Both the position numbers and the translations under genes were made by a program. From Meira nashicola (lineage: Eukaryota > Basidiomycota > Exobasidiomycetes > Exobasidiales > Brachybasidiaceae), in the NCBI GenBank assembly GCA_001600355.1, contig BCJU01000002.1:1674001-1738000 (forward strand): DNA of 64,000 bases, read 5' to 3'. Positions 1-10,613 of the stretch are shown here, in pieces. The notes beneath the pieces are model-generated. The model did not search any database, was not told the origin of the DNA, and saw nothing but the letters and a program-made list of their open reading frames with translations. The number at the start of each line of letters is the position of its first letter. Within the stretch, counting starts at the first letter, position 1.

Positions 1-105
1 GCACAAGCTGGATCCGGAAAAGATGATTTCGCAAAACAATTAATGTCTTACACAAATATGCCAAAACAAGTTGCTATGGATTATTTAAGCTCTTTGAAGC
101 ATTGA
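1..105 (+). CDS. 3' end of an unidentified protein-coding gene (cut by window start)
   Basis: Frame 1 is open from the first base to a TGA at 103-105 and gives the last 34 residues of a protein, ending in MDYLSSLKH. The fragment is polar with a helical-looking end. I see no motif that identifies the family. It lies on the same strand as NUP49, 229 nt upstream of that start codon. It could be a final exon or part of a longer exon; the reading frame is inferred from its being open and from codon use like that of the neighbours. Confidence 0.55.
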   Translation, partial: AQAGSGKDDFAKQLMSYTNMPKQVAMDYLSSLKH

Positions 106-334
106 TACTTGTATGCATTCTAGATATCCTATCGAATCAATATGATCGTTTCCCTTTTAAAACCCATTAAAATGACTGACTGATCAGCCATAATTAAGTC
201 TAGTGCACGCGCCGCGTATGAGAAAAAACATTTAGTGTAGCAAGTCCGGCAGACAAGAATCTTCTTGTAGTATAGTCTACGTGTTGTTGTTCTTCTTTTT
301 GTCCTTCACCATCATTTATTGTGTTGCAAAGAAA

Positions 335-1724
335 ATGTCTGGTAGAAGTACATCTTTTTCTAGCTTTGGAGGGCCAACGACTAAACCTTTTTTAGGTTCT
401 AGCTCAATTACAACCAATAATGCTAATCCTACTGCAGCACCAACACCTTCATTCAGCTTTGGAGGTCCTTCAAATCAACCAGCTCAACAGCAACAGCCAG
501 CAGCTACAGGATCTTCATTATTCTCATTCGGTCAACCTCAGCAACAGCAGCCTCAACAACAACAACAGCCTCAACAACAAAGTGGTGGTCTCTTTGGTAA
601 TACGACAAATCAGCAAAGTACTGCAACTGGAGGACTATTTGGTAACAAACCTGCACAACAAACACAAACAGGATTCGGATCATCATTATTCGGGCAAAAC
701 CAAGCACAGCAACAGCCTCCTCAACAGCAAGCAGGAGGTGGATTGTTTGGATCGACTACTACGGCAAGTGCTAATACACCTTTCTCTTTTGGATCTACAC
801 AAACAAACACACAACCTCAACAACAGCAACAACAACAACAACCTTTCTCGTTCGGAGCAACAGCACCTGCACAAATAGGTCAACAAGGAACATCTCTTTT
901 TGGACAATCACAACAAAACCCACAACAACAACAACAACAACAACAAAGTACGCAATTCGGACAATCAGCTAATGCATCTATACAAATCAATCCAAATTCA
1001 CCTTTTGCAAAACAAGCATATCATCAAAAAGAAAGATTTAACGATTTACCTGAAGATCATAAAAAATTATTTGAAGAAATGGAAAAGTATATAAATGGTC
1101 AAATACGTATAAAAGATGAACTACAAACACGCGAATATGGAACGGAAATCAAAAAGAGAATATCCGAGTGGAATGAATTAAGTAACAATATCAGCAATAC
1201 TCTTTTGATCTTACAACAAGATGGTGAATTGATAAAAGGAATTGTTGATCATGTAGAAAAAGATCGTACAGATTTAGCAACTTTATACGAAATTGCAAGA
1301 AACTACAAAGAAGGAAGATCTGATGGTAAACAATGGATCAACTGGCCTGGTGACTTTTTCAACAAAGCTGCTATTGAATTCAGAACGAGGATCAAACGAT
1401 ACAGATCCACTATTGAAGAGATTGAGAAACAATTGGCAACAATTGATACGAGAAATGAGCATAGTCCTCAACTTATTTCTGATGCTATCTTACATCAACA
1501 TGCAATCTTTATGTCTATGGCTTCCAATGTAGCAAATCTACATTCTGAAGTTGATCAGCTTAAACGTGATTACGTGCAGTGGTATCAGGTAAGTTAACAA
1601 ATCATTGAACATGCAAAAATCATGACATTTTGCTGACCAGAGCTTTCCTCTTTTCTCATTGTAGCAACAATACCGCTCGGTTCGAGACCCGTTTGCCATG
1701 TCAGAGTTAACTTCTACGATCTAG
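335..1724 (+). CDS. NUP49: FG-repeat nucleoporin Nup49 (Nup58/p45 family)
   Basis: Component of the central transport channel of the nuclear pore (Nsp1-Nup49-Nup57 complex; Nup62-Nup58-Nup54 in animals). The first ~215 residues are Gln-rich with about a dozen SFG, LFG and GLFG repeats that bind transport receptors. The rest is coiled coil. A stretch around residues 335-420, with a PGDFF motif, an RYRSTIEEIEKQL helix and a closing RDPF, resembles animal Nup58 as I remember it. The start is the ATG at 335; the frame upstream has no ATG. The open frame runs on past residue 418, but a GTAAGT donor at 1589 and a TTGTAG acceptor ending at 1664 remove a 76-nt intron with a CTGAC branch-like site. 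The second exon (1665-1724) adds 19 residues ending SELTSTI. Predicted length 437 aa, normal for the family. Confidence 0.9.
482..960 (+). repeat. CAA/CAG-rich FG-repeat low-complexity tract inside NUP49
   Basis: Runs of CAA/CAG codons (poly-Gln up to about eight residues) separate FG, LFG and SFG motifs. The tract is likely length-variable between strains. Other frames stay open through it only because of its composition, so open frames there are not separate genes. Confidence 0.85.
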
Positions 1725-1805
1725 ATTGATTCAATTGTACAAATTACGAAATACGCAACTTTTTGTTATAATACAGTGTCTACAAGTACACATTTAATTG
1801 TACAT

Positions 1806-3503
1806 TCACGTCGCTCCCCTTCTTGTTCGAAGAATTTTTGATGAAACTTTCTGTTCTTCTGTCGTCGTCGATGCTACCGATTTCTTGCTACGTGAGCGAG
1901 GTATGGACGTTGTTGTTGTTGAATCGCCACTCTTTTTCGTTGCTGTTTTTGCGGCAGGAGTTGCCTTGCTTTGAACTGCTCCTCGGCTGGCTTTCTTACC
2001 TGGAGATACTTTGAGTTTGGTTTCCCTTCCTTCAGTAATATCACCGTCAATCTCGCCAACTTTCCTTTTTGCGGCTGCTTTCTTCTTTGAAGGTGTATTC
2101 GGCTCAGTGTTTGAGGTCGATTCGACATCTGATTGAGATTGCTTGACAATGTCCTCGTTCAGATCTGATGGAGGCTTGCTTTCATTAGGATTCGAATTCG
2201 ACATTATGGTCTGATCACCTGCAATATCTTCCCCAATTTCCACTTGTCCAATATTGATAAATGGCTTCACTGGAGAGCTAGCTAGACTTCCAGGCATCTT
2301 TTCCACAATGGATGGCCGAAGGTGGGAAAAAGTTCGACTATTAGGCGGAGGAACAAAGTCATTTTGTTGCATTGGATGACCAATATTTGGTATGTGGGCG
2401 AAATTTGTCATTGGCGAAGATGGAAGATTGTGAGAAGCAGGTCCCGAAACTATTCTACCCTCTACTCTAATTGATGCATCAGGTAAATCCTTGGGAATGG
2501 ACGGTAACGCTTGCAATTGCTGAAACGTTTCTTGTGTACCTGGAGTCATTCGAGAGGAGACACTTCGTTGACGTGAGGCTGAAGGCGCGTTCCTGTTCGT
2601 GATTGGTGCTGTCCGAACGGAGGATAGAGAATCCATGCTTCTCTGATAACGCAGATTGTTGTCCATACCACCCGAAGTACCAGATCCATTTCTACCATCT
2701 TTTCTAACACTAGAAGTGGATGCTTGACGTGCATTTACTCTCACTCTGGGAGGTGGTACACGATCGGCGTCCAGTATTTGCTTCTGCATTCTTGCCCTAT
2801 CTTCTTCCAACATCATTGTACTTTCCACTTGACCATCATTGCCCCAAGAAGATAAGAGGGAATTCAGTGTATTGCGAAAAGCTGCGAAAAGATGAGCAAA
2901 TGGCAGAGACAACATAAATCGAAGCCAAGGTAAGATGAGTGTTGTTAGTGCGGTCGAATTTATCAAAGGAGTATTTGGACGACCGAGAGGGATGACAAAA
3001 GAATCGAACAAGTGGATGGACAATTGAGCTCGAAATCTAGCAAATACCAAAAAACAAAGAACCTTGATGATATTGTAGAAGGGTACAATGTATCCAAGCG
3101 TATAATCGAACACAGGTTCAGTTCCCTTACATGCTAACCAGATGAACAAGATCTTGAGAGATTCTCTTAATTCTTCCCTTTGTGCTTCGGCTAGAGTGAG
3201 TTGTTTACGCTTTCTACCTTGTCGTTTTGGTTGTACTTCTTCCTTTGTTGTTGAAAATCCAATCTGAAAAGCTGCAAACAATGATAAAGGGGAAGGTGCA
3301 GCTGCTGATAGAGTAGAAGAAAGGGGTTTATAAACGTTGAACAATGTCATGGACCAAATGTACATCGATAAGCCAATGTTGGCTAGTACAAAAAGGCCCA
3401 TGACTGCAATTTTGATGATGTTAAAGAAGGAAGCATTAACATCCACATTTCCCTTTGTCTTAGCGTAGGGTGTTGTTCTTTTAGACGCGTGTTTTTTATG
3501 CAC
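1806..3503 (-). CDS. TB2/DP1/HVA22 (REEP)-type ER membrane protein with a long disordered tail
   Basis: Residues ~115-173 match the TB2/DP1/HVA22 (REEP/Yop1) domain, whose members shape tubular ER: a hydrophobic helix with an EPVFDY-like turn, the PFYNIIKVLCFL hairpin and a downstream FVIPL segment. An extra hydrophobic helix lies at residues ~27-51. After ~residue 225 the protein is Ser/Pro-rich and disordered, ending in Lys/Arg-rich stretches, so it is much longer (565 aa) than Yop1/REEP5 (~180 aa). The 5' end is uncertain. The frame opens at a GTG (3503) with no in-frame ATG before the upstream stop; the first in-frame ATG is at 3401 (residue 35, inside the first helix). Either an upstream exon supplies the start or translation begins at 3401. 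Divergent from the F-box gene (spacer ~150 nt). Confidence 0.72.
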   Translation of the reverse strand: MHKKHASKRTTPYAKTKGNVDVNASFFNIIKIAVMGLFVLANIGLSMYIWSMTLFNVYKPLSSTLSAAAPSPLSLFAAFQIGFSTTKEEVQPKRQGRKRKQLTLAEAQREELRESLKILFIWLACKGTEPVFDYTLGYIVPFYNIIKVLCFLVFARFRAQLSIHLFDSFVIPLGRPNTPLINSTALTTLILPWLRFMLSLPFAHLFAAFRNTLNSLLSSWGNDGQVESTMMLEEDRARMQKQILDADRVPPPRVRVNARQASTSSVRKDGRNGSGTSGGMDNNLRYQRSMDSLSSVRTAPITNRNAPSASRQRSVSSRMTPGTQETFQQLQALPSIPKDLPDASIRVEGRIVSGPASHNLPSSPMTNFAHIPNIGHPMQQNDFVPPPNSRTFSHLRPSIVEKMPGSLASSPVKPFINIGQVEIGEDIAGDQTIMSNSNPNESKPPSDLNEDIVKQSQSDVESTSNTEPNTPSKKKAAAKRKVGEIDGDITEGRETKLKVSPGKKASRGAVQSKATPAAKTATKKSGDSTTTTSIPRSRSKKSVASTTTEEQKVSSKILRTRRGAT

Positions 3504-3654
3504 TGTACCAAAGCGCCCGCATTTAAAGTATGCACTCTGACATGAACATCAAATGTCTAATCAGCTTTTGATCAATTGAGTTTTTTAAAAATTGTATAAA
3601 ATTCCATCATCTCGCTTTTATCTCAACAAAAGATTGAGTCTGAATTGTCTCTAA

Positions 3655-6222
3655 ATGACTTCTCCTCTCACAGAAAATGTCGATAAGCAATTATTGAACC
3701 TTTCATCACTCCCAAAAAAGGTACTACTGAAGATATTTGGGTATCTTGTACCGGAAGATCTTATTCAAGTTACTAAAAGTAGTCGTGGTTTATATAACCT
3801 TGCAACGTATCCAACAATTTGGGAAGAATTTTATTTATGCTTTTGGAAAGAGGAAAATCATGAACGAACTGAAAGTGTTATGCTTTCACGCTGGAGAGAT
3901 ACTCAAAGGATTCGTAATCTTTATAACACCGCTAAAACAGTCATGCTCAAATACCGTGATAATATAGAAGATGATGATAAAGAGATACCACCTTTCCCGC
4001 TATACTTGTCCTCTACGTCAGCATCATGCTTATTCGAAGATCTTAAACAACTAAATTTTTATAGACTGTTTTGCGAACGTATACGAATTGATCAAGCCGT
4101 CTTGCAAATCATCAAGGAAGCGTGCATAGATTATACTACTTGGCCTGCTAAGATGAACGATATTATAGAGAAATATGGAAATGAAGCAAAAGATATTCTT
4201 GTTGCTTTGATCACTACTCAAAAGAGATTTGATAAGAAAGAGGGGTCATATATTAGGTCAAATGATAATTCATCTAATAACATTCTCGGCTTTCCTTCGG
4301 CATTGCAAGTGCGTAAACCATCAACAACTAGATCAAGGAGTCATCATTTATTATCATTACGACTAAGTGAAGAGTTGCTTGCATATTTGCGAGAGGAACA
4401 AGCATTTAAGGGTTTAGAACAATTAAGATTAAAATTATGGCAAATGCAAGAAGATCAAAAAAGTTATAAACCTTCTTGGACTGAATTTAGCTCTATCAAA
4501 CAAGTACCTAATAATGATTTGCCCTTAAATATAACAACGGCTAAACAAACGGAGAATGGAGTTATCTTCTTATCTATGCTAAATGTAGGTGAGGGCTACG
4601 AAATTGCTCACGAGTTAGACATGCTCGCAGTTTCTTGTTCATTATTTTTACGAGAACAAGGTATAAAACTTACTTTAAACGGTCCACAAGAAACTGCAAG
4701 AGGAATCTATAAATTTATGTTTCTACACGGTTTTCGTTGTACGAATTCTTATACGGATAGAGTAGAGTTAAACAAGAACTTTTTGCACTTCTCATTAGAC
4801 GAATCTGGGAGAAAATGTCCTCCATTCATTTTTGCAGTCATCTTCAGTTCTCTTTCATGGAGAATTGGTTTATCTGCTTTACCTGCTTATACACCAATCG
4901 GACCAATGTTAGCAATTCACAACTCTAACAAATCATTTCAAACAGGCTCAAATAATTTTTATTGGCTTAGTATAATGGAAAAAGGTCTAATTTATCAAAC
5001 TTTTCAGATAAAGCAAAAATTTGCTCAAAGTCAATCTAACCTGTTAAGATTAAAAGCAAAAGTTTATACATGGGCACCACTGGAATGCTGTCTTGAAATG
5101 ATTTATAACATTCAGGGTAGTTGTCAACATCACTCTAAATTCGGGAGTACGTATGTCAAATCCGACACTATTCAAATTACGTTCGATAAACAAGATAGTT
5201 TATTTTATAAAAATATTCATCATCACTTTGAAAGAATTATCCTGAAGGACGATAACATCTTCAATCCTAGGGTAACATCGTACAACGTTTATGATCGAAC
5301 ACTATATTTGACTTCATCAGTTTATCCGAGCCCTAAACAACAGCAAACATCAAATTTTAGAAGCTTTCAAACCGGAAGAACATTGGCAAGTGCTGGTAGA
5401 TTTTTGCAATTATTTATACGTTTACCCAATCTTACTTTATTATTTTATTCGTTTAAATCAGCCAAAAATATCATCATCCGAAAAGGCAATATAACTGATC
5501 TGATTGAATTACGTAACTCTAAGCAAGCAATAGCAGAATTGGATTTTATTAGACCAAGTCAGATAAAGGAGAGCTTTAATTTTAATCAATATCAATACTC
5601 AGTTGGTACGACTGTCGTCCATTGGATTTCAGGATGTCCTGCGGTTATCATTCAGAGAATACGAACAAGTTCGATAACTAATCCTAGCTACGAAATCATT
5701 TGCGTAAATGGATCAATTATTCGAGTAAAACATATGGATATTCAACCTGCTGCTATTTCTTTATCAATAGGTACTTATAAAGCATACTTATCAATAAGTC
5801 AATTCGAAAATTTATTAAGAGCTAGGCAGTTGGGTAACATGTTTAGATGTGTCGCTTGTGAAAGTGACGGTAGCTGGTTACGACTAATACCGAACGCAAT
5901 CTCCTCAAATGATGTACCAGGTGAAGAGCAAACTTATCAAGGAACGTTTAGAATGGGAAGCATTTATGAAACATTTTATAATGAATATGATGAAGAAATG
6001 CTTGAACCGGCAAATATTTATAGAGCAGATAATCAAGCTTTCATTAACAATGAATATCCAAAACCTAAACAAGCACTGACTCGTGCTAACTTGATGAAAT
6101 TGCAACGTGAAACTACTGATATAAATCTCAGAAAAATCCATCAAGAAGCATCCAAATATCCAAATCGACATGTATCCCTTTCTGATCTCGTATACTCCTA
6201 TTTGCCATTCATATGTCTATAA
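3655..6222 (+). CDS. F-box protein of the FBXO21 type (F-box, SirB1-like transglutaminase fold, YccV-like)
   Basis: Probable substrate adaptor of an SCF ubiquitin ligase. Residues ~16-60 form an F-box (LPKKVLLKIFGYLVPEDL, then a Trp at the end). Residues ~300-480 resemble the transglutaminase-like/SirB1 domain: a PPFIFAVIFSSLSWRIGLSA helix followed by PIGPMLAI corresponds to the Pro-...-ARRLGL-...-PGH region of that family. Residues ~645-770 resemble the YccV/hemimethylated-DNA-binding fold (SVGTTVVHWISGCPAVI start). This order is that of animal FBXO21. The match is structural in style and divergent, and I cannot confirm the catalytic triad of the middle domain. 855 aa, no intron, AT-rich codon choice. 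Ends 55 nt before the convergent gene at 6278. Confidence 0.68.
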   Translation: MTSPLTENVDKQLLNLSSLPKKVLLKIFGYLVPEDLIQVTKSSRGLYNLATYPTIWEEFYLCFWKEENHERTESVMLSRWRDTQRIRNLYNTAKTVMLKYRDNIEDDDKEIPPFPLYLSSTSASCLFEDLKQLNFYRLFCERIRIDQAVLQIIKEACIDYTTWPAKMNDIIEKYGNEAKDILVALITTQKRFDKKEGSYIRSNDNSSNNILGFPSALQVRKPSTTRSRSHHLLSLRLSEELLAYLREEQAFKGLEQLRLKLWQMQEDQKSYKPSWTEFSSIKQVPNNDLPLNITTAKQTENGVIFLSMLNVGEGYEIAHELDMLAVSCSLFLREQGIKLTLNGPQETARGIYKFMFLHGFRCTNSYTDRVELNKNFLHFSLDESGRKCPPFIFAVIFSSLSWRIGLSALPAYTPIGPMLAIHNSNKSFQTGSNNFYWLSIMEKGLIYQTFQIKQKFAQSQSNLLRLKAKVYTWAPLECCLEMIYNIQGSCQHHSKFGSTYVKSDTIQITFDKQDSLFYKNIHHHFERIILKDDNIFNPRVTSYNVYDRTLYLTSSVYPSPKQQQTSNFRSFQTGRTLASAGRFLQLFIRLPNLTLLFYSFKSAKNIIIRKGNITDLIELRNSKQAIAELDFIRPSQIKESFNFNQYQYSVGTTVVHWISGCPAVIIQRIRTSSITNPSYEIICVNGSIIRVKHMDIQPAAISLSIGTYKAYLSISQFENLLRARQLGNMFRCVACESDGSWLRLIPNAISSNDVPGEEQTYQGTFRMGSIYETFYNEYDEEMLEPANIYRADNQAFINNEYPKPKQALTRANLMKLQRETTDINLRKIHQEASKYPNRHVSLSDLVYSYLPFICL

Positions 6223-6277
6223 TATTATGATACATTCTCCGTTTGTCCTGATCGCAATTATTTACTCTATATATACT

Positions 6278-7929
6278 CTATTTACCCATATGAACTCTCC
6301 ATACCCTCCATCTTGAATGAGCTTGAAGGCCTGCATATGCTTGTGCTTCAGTTTGTTCTTGATCTAAGCCTAATTTTGATCCAACATCTGCCCATCTTGC
6401 TTTTAAAGCCGGATCACTTCTACTTATCGAAAATGGATGACGACCTCGTACATCTTCTTCTCGTGTTGGGTTTGTAAGTTGTGTTCCATCTCCTCCTTCA
6501 TCTTCTTGTGGTGTTGAATCTATCGTCCATCCTTTGTAGAAAAGTTCGTTTGCGTTTTGAATGTTTGATGCTTCTTTCAATGAACGTTCGATTGTTGTGA
6601 TTCTTTTGCTCTTTTGTTTATCTTCATTACTCACTTGAGCAGTTTCAACCCATTTCGAAATCACATTTCGCTTTTCTTGATCCCAATTGCTAACGTCGAG
6701 TGATTTAAGTTGATTTTGCATGATTGGAGCAATGAGTGGATTATACATTGTTGAACCATTTGCCTGTTTTCTTTGTGTCATTGTAGATGCTGAAGATGCG
6801 CTTATTGTTTGATCAAGTGCAAAAATCTCCTTTGACTTCATTGTACTACTTGAAGTAACCCTTTTCAATTGTTTCATTGTGTTTAAATGACTTTCAAATG
6901 GTAAAAGTGCGCTACTATCCTCCTCAATCGTGGTAACGGAAGCAGATGAAGATGCAATCTCTAACATACTGTGTGAGTTCACATCACCTTTGATTGGAAT
7001 TGGAATCGTAATTGTACTTGCTGAACTTCTTCGGTTCGGAATTGTGACTGTACTTGCTGAACTTGTTGGTTCTGCTTTTTTATTTGATTTTATCGAATCA
7101 CCTTTTTTCTCATCCGTTTTTAAACGTGATTCAAGTTTTCGAATATATAGCATCATTTGTTCTTGTTTTTGTTCAGCTATTCGCATAACGTCATAAAGTC
7201 GATTATACTCATTTTGCCAAAAGTCAGAGTCAAAAGTCGCATCTACACATGCTCTTTCATAATATTCTAGAGCTAACAAGAGGGGAGAAGAGAAATGTCA
7301 ATTTTCAAACAAAGGCCTCGACTATTTTGTAAACTTACAAGATTCCAATTCGGAAATTCGAGCAAATGCCTGTTCAAGAAAAGTATGCATCGGTCAATCA
7401 TTCAATAATGATCAAATGGAAGTTATTTTGCATTGCTCACCTGTGATAAGACCGAATGTGTGTTTGGTTCTGCAGAATTCACAAGACTGCCTGCTTCTAG
7501 TTTGGGAATATGTTCTTCTACTGGTGGTACCACCTTGCTTACGTCTTCCAAAGTTGAATCAGGGGAATTAATCGGACCGCGTGAATTACGATCAACAAGT
7601 TCAAGAAATGAAACTGATCTTCTATGAGAACCAAAGCTGTCTTGTTTGACTATTATTGGATGAGCGGAAGAAGAAGTTTGGGATTGAGACTCTCCTTCTT
7701 CTTCCATTTCTTTCTGTTGTGTTGGGAATGGAATGCCCATCTGATCCATATATTGACGAAGTTGTTCATTTCCCATAGAAGTACTTGCCATTTTACTACT
7801 ACGACCATTCAAGGAAGATCGAATCGATTTCATTGCATTTGATGAAGAATGTTCATCAACTCTAGCAGATGCCGTTGTCGGTCTTCGAGAAGGTTTCCTT
7901 GGCATTAAGCCTGCTTTATTACCTGCCAT
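6278..7929 (-). CDS. Uncharacterised coiled-coil protein, three exons
   Basis: Not recognised. The start codon is the ATG at 7929 (MAGNKAGLMPRKP). Exon 1 (7929-7441) is Ser-rich and disordered. A GTGAGC donor at 7440 and a CAG acceptor ending at 7370 remove intron 1. Exon 2 is only 31 nt (7369-7339, AFARISELES). A GTAAGT donor at 7338 and a TTAG acceptor ending at 7273 remove intron 2. Exon 3 runs from 7272 to the stop at 6278. The joined frame is continuous, 504 aa. Exon 2 plus the start of exon 3 makes one heptad-patterned coiled coil of ~55 residues (ISELES through YIRKLESRLK); this continuity supports the splicing. The C-terminus has a Trp/Arg-rich end (RWRVWRVHMGK). A 5' UTR intron at ~7931-7982 (GTACGA...TTCAG) is possible. 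Confidence 0.65.
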
Positions 7930-8297
7930 TCTGAATTGCAGATGGTGTTTGTGAATAGAAAAAGGGAACAAATGATTCGTACCTGGAAGTAAGCAAAGTG
8001 CATAAGCCGTTCTTTTCTGCTTGATATATCATTTTGCAATAGAGAATGAACTTGTCTCAATGACGTGTTGCATCAAACAATCCAATTCGGATTCTTGGCA
8101 CAATGCGTAAAATTTCCGACTACAACCGGTAACAAGGCAAAACACAAACACACACGGCACGCTAGATAGACACGACAAAAATGCTATTGTTTGATATATG
8201 CGAATGAAAAATGTACTGATGAAATCTATGAAAAATATAATGCATTGCTGAAAAGAATGAGCAAAAGTTGAATGCGAAGTTATGCAAAAGTATGTGA
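7930..8297. other. Intergenic: 5' region of the coiled-coil gene, 3' flank of tannase-like gene 1
   Basis: Both flanking genes are on the minus strand. The only structure I see is a possible 52-nt leader intron (7931-7982) directly before the ATG at 7929. Short open frames here have no family features and look accidental. Confidence 0.5.
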
Positions 8298-10613
8298 TTA
8301 TGAGCATTGGAAAGCCTGATAACCATTTTCACCGGTAGAATTTTGACCAGTTTGATAATTGGCATTTAAAGGGTATGGACAGAGTAATCTTGTGTTAATT
8401 AATCCACCTGCATATACTTGTTGGGTAGTAGGTACTTGTGGATCATCATCAGAACCATCTCCGTTTGTTGGAACATGAGAAGGAGGAACCGCTTGTCTTA
8501 ATTGATATCTTGCTGCAACTTGCGTATTAGGCTCAATCGATTTTTCCGCCCAAGCAATGATTGCTAATGAAATATCGTATGCCGATTCAAACTTATAAGG
8601 TCGACTTCCTGCATCATTTTGAGCTGCTCCTCCAAAATTTATTGCTCCTACGCCTTGACGAGTATGTCTCATACCGTAAATCAGATAAAATTTCATAGAA
8701 TTATCAATTTCGGTAGGATCAACTTGCATAGCAGAAGCAGTAGCATTTCTTGCTTGTGTGAAATAGTTAACGGTGGACTGGGGAGAGATTGTGAGATCGT
8801 ATGTACCATGATAAAGGATCAATTTGCCTTCATTCTTGACAAATTCACTCAAATCCGTCTGAACAGCATTCACCAATCCAGGATTAGCTGCATTTCCTTT
8901 TTGTATATCATCAAGACGGATGTCTTTATATGGATTGAATAAACTCGAAGTCTTTGGCCGTTGCAAGGTGACTAATTGATACCAACCACTTGCTTTGCCA
9001 TTTGTACCTTTTAAGCTACCTGCTGAATCTGCTAATCCAGGCCAATAAGCTGGGTATACTTCTTGACCATCTACAACCGTAGCATTGAATAATTGGTAAG
9101 CAGTAGAAATTTGAAGTGGTGTTAGGCAAGTAGAAAAACTTTTACCGTAAGTCGTATTTGTTCCACACTGAAGAACATCCAATTGTGGTATACACTTTTG
9201 CGGTGCAGAGATAATACCATCAATCACACCATCTAAGCCATCACATTGTGCTGTTATAGCATCCTTAATCGGTCCCCACAATTCCAAGTCCGAAAAAAAA
9301 CCATCTCCTCGAAGAACTTTGTCGTGAACAGAGGAAGTGTGCAATTGCCCAATATTGAGCGCTGTAAAATTCACAGCAGGAGCACCTGCAACAATGCCAT
9401 TGAAGTCTTGAGGATAGACTTGAGCTGCACTAAGACCACGCGCTCCGCCCACACTGCTGCCGTAGTAGTAACGATACACCCTATCATTGTCTTTTGAGTT
9501 TCTCACACCCTGTTTTACACCGTAAAAGTAGTTGACTACGTTCTCTGCTAATAGCAAAGTAAGGTGATTTGCTCTCGATGCAAAATCTGTTAATGTCTCA
9601 TTGAAAGCACTCCCTTCCACCCAACTTGTCGATCCTACACCTGAAAAATGACCCAAATTGGTTCCTGCGACAGCAAACATGTATCTTCCCATATAATTCT
9701 TCATTGAAGGCATAGGTACAAATCCCAATTGACCACCATGTCCCATAACAGCAATACGTCCGTTCCATCCTTTACCTTGTCCAAGAATATCATCTCCACT
9801 CAAAGATTGTGTGTCGTTCGTAATTGCACGCTTTTTGTTTGCTGTTTTGGTATCTGTTGGTGGTTGAGATTGTGTTGTGATAGTTTGCGATCCTAAAGTG
9901 AAATCATAAGAAGGCTGCAAAGATGTCGCCGAGCTTGAACCTTTTGATGATTGTTTAAATTCCTTCACAATTCCATTCGCCAAGACAAACGTACCATTTT
10001 CGGTGATCGTGTATGGTGCTGTAGCGGTAGGATAATCTTTTGGTGGCGGAGCAAGTGAAATGCTTGGATCAGATTCAAGTGGAAGCCAAACTTCGCTCAA
10101 AATTGAAGTCATTGAACTTGTTGAAATCTTTGCTCCAAATCTACAAAATGCAGGTAAACCTCCAGTTGGACCATTATTCGAAGCTCGATCATTTAAACGT
10201 CCATATCCCATTTGGGATTTCAAATCTACATCAGGTCCAACATCGTGTAAGATTGAATTGATTGGCGTACCTTTTGGAATTATTCCACGAGGGTATGAAT
10301 TTGTTAATGTTTCTAGAGAAGGCATACTTCCTTCAGGATAGTACATGCTAAATGCTTTCTGAACATTCAGTTCTGCCGGATAATCGATCGAATTTGCCAA
10401 AGCTTCACATACTGATTCTGCTTGTGAACCTGCTTTGGATATTCCAACTCCATTATCTCTAAAAGGATCTAGTTTTGTATGTTTCCTTCTTGTTAAGCCG
10501 AAAGCGAGTCCAAATATCAATCCAAAGAGCAAAAGAATGGCCACCAAAGTGAGAAAGATAAAGACTCTAAGACGAGATCGACCTTTACCGGGTGCTGAGT
10601 TTTTGTTGAACAT
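8298..10613 (-). CDS. Membrane-anchored tannase/feruloyl-esterase family protein (paralog 1), CS-D-HC cysteines absent
   Basis: Tannase/feruloyl esterase B family (alpha/beta hydrolases that cleave ester bonds of gallate or hydroxycinnamate). 771 aa. Residues ~17-41 form one hydrophobic helix after a basic start (GRSRLR) and before RRKHTK, indicating a type II signal anchor with the catalytic part outside. Family hallmarks: GKGWNGRIAVMGHGGQLGF, an AGTNLGHFS segment, nucleophile motif GSSVGG (Ser387), acid in YDLTISPQS (Asp606), and RHT with His650. In the family the Ser and His are each next to a Cys (CS...HC) joined by a disulfide; here they are Ser386 and Thr651. A KKR dibasic site ends at Arg262, just before the GDDILGQGKGW block. 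Tandem with a paralog at 11101-13347. No intron. Confidence 0.83.
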   Translation of the reverse strand: MFNKNSAPGKGRSRLRVFIFLTLVAILLLFGLIFGLAFGLTRRKHTKLDPFRDNGVGISKAGSQAESVCEALANSIDYPAELNVQKAFSMYYPEGSMPSLETLTNSYPRGIIPKGTPINSILHDVGPDVDLKSQMGYGRLNDRASNNGPTGGLPAFCRFGAKISTSSMTSILSEVWLPLESDPSISLAPPPKDYPTATAPYTITENGTFVLANGIVKEFKQSSKGSSSATSLQPSYDFTLGSQTITTQSQPPTDTKTANKKRAITNDTQSLSGDDILGQGKGWNGRIAVMGHGGQLGFVPMPSMKNYMGRYMFAVAGTNLGHFSGVGSTSWVEGSAFNETLTDFASRANHLTLLLAENVVNYFYGVKQGVRNSKDNDRVYRYYYGSSVGGARGLSAAQVYPQDFNGIVAGAPAVNFTALNIGQLHTSSVHDKVLRGDGFFSDLELWGPIKDAITAQCDGLDGVIDGIISAPQKCIPQLDVLQCGTNTTYGKSFSTCLTPLQISTAYQLFNATVVDGQEVYPAYWPGLADSAGSLKGTNGKASGWYQLVTLQRPKTSSLFNPYKDIRLDDIQKGNAANPGLVNAVQTDLSEFVKNEGKLILYHGTYDLTISPQSTVNYFTQARNATASAMQVDPTEIDNSMKFYLIYGMRHTRQGVGAINFGGAAQNDAGSRPYKFESAYDISLAIIAWAEKSIEPNTQVAARYQLRQAVPPSHVPTNGDGSDDDPQVPTTQQVYAGGLINTRLLCPYPLNANYQTGQNSTGENGYQAFQCS

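Noticed and set aside
420..1094. Overlapping open frames in the NUP49 region
   Set aside because: They exist only because CAA/CAG repeats read as open in several frames; the FG-repeat and coiled-coil frame has the protein features.
8029..8365. Minus-strand frames overlapping the 3' end of the esterase gene
   Set aside because: Hydrophobic composition comes from AT-rich DNA; no start context or homology, and one overlaps a real coding frame.
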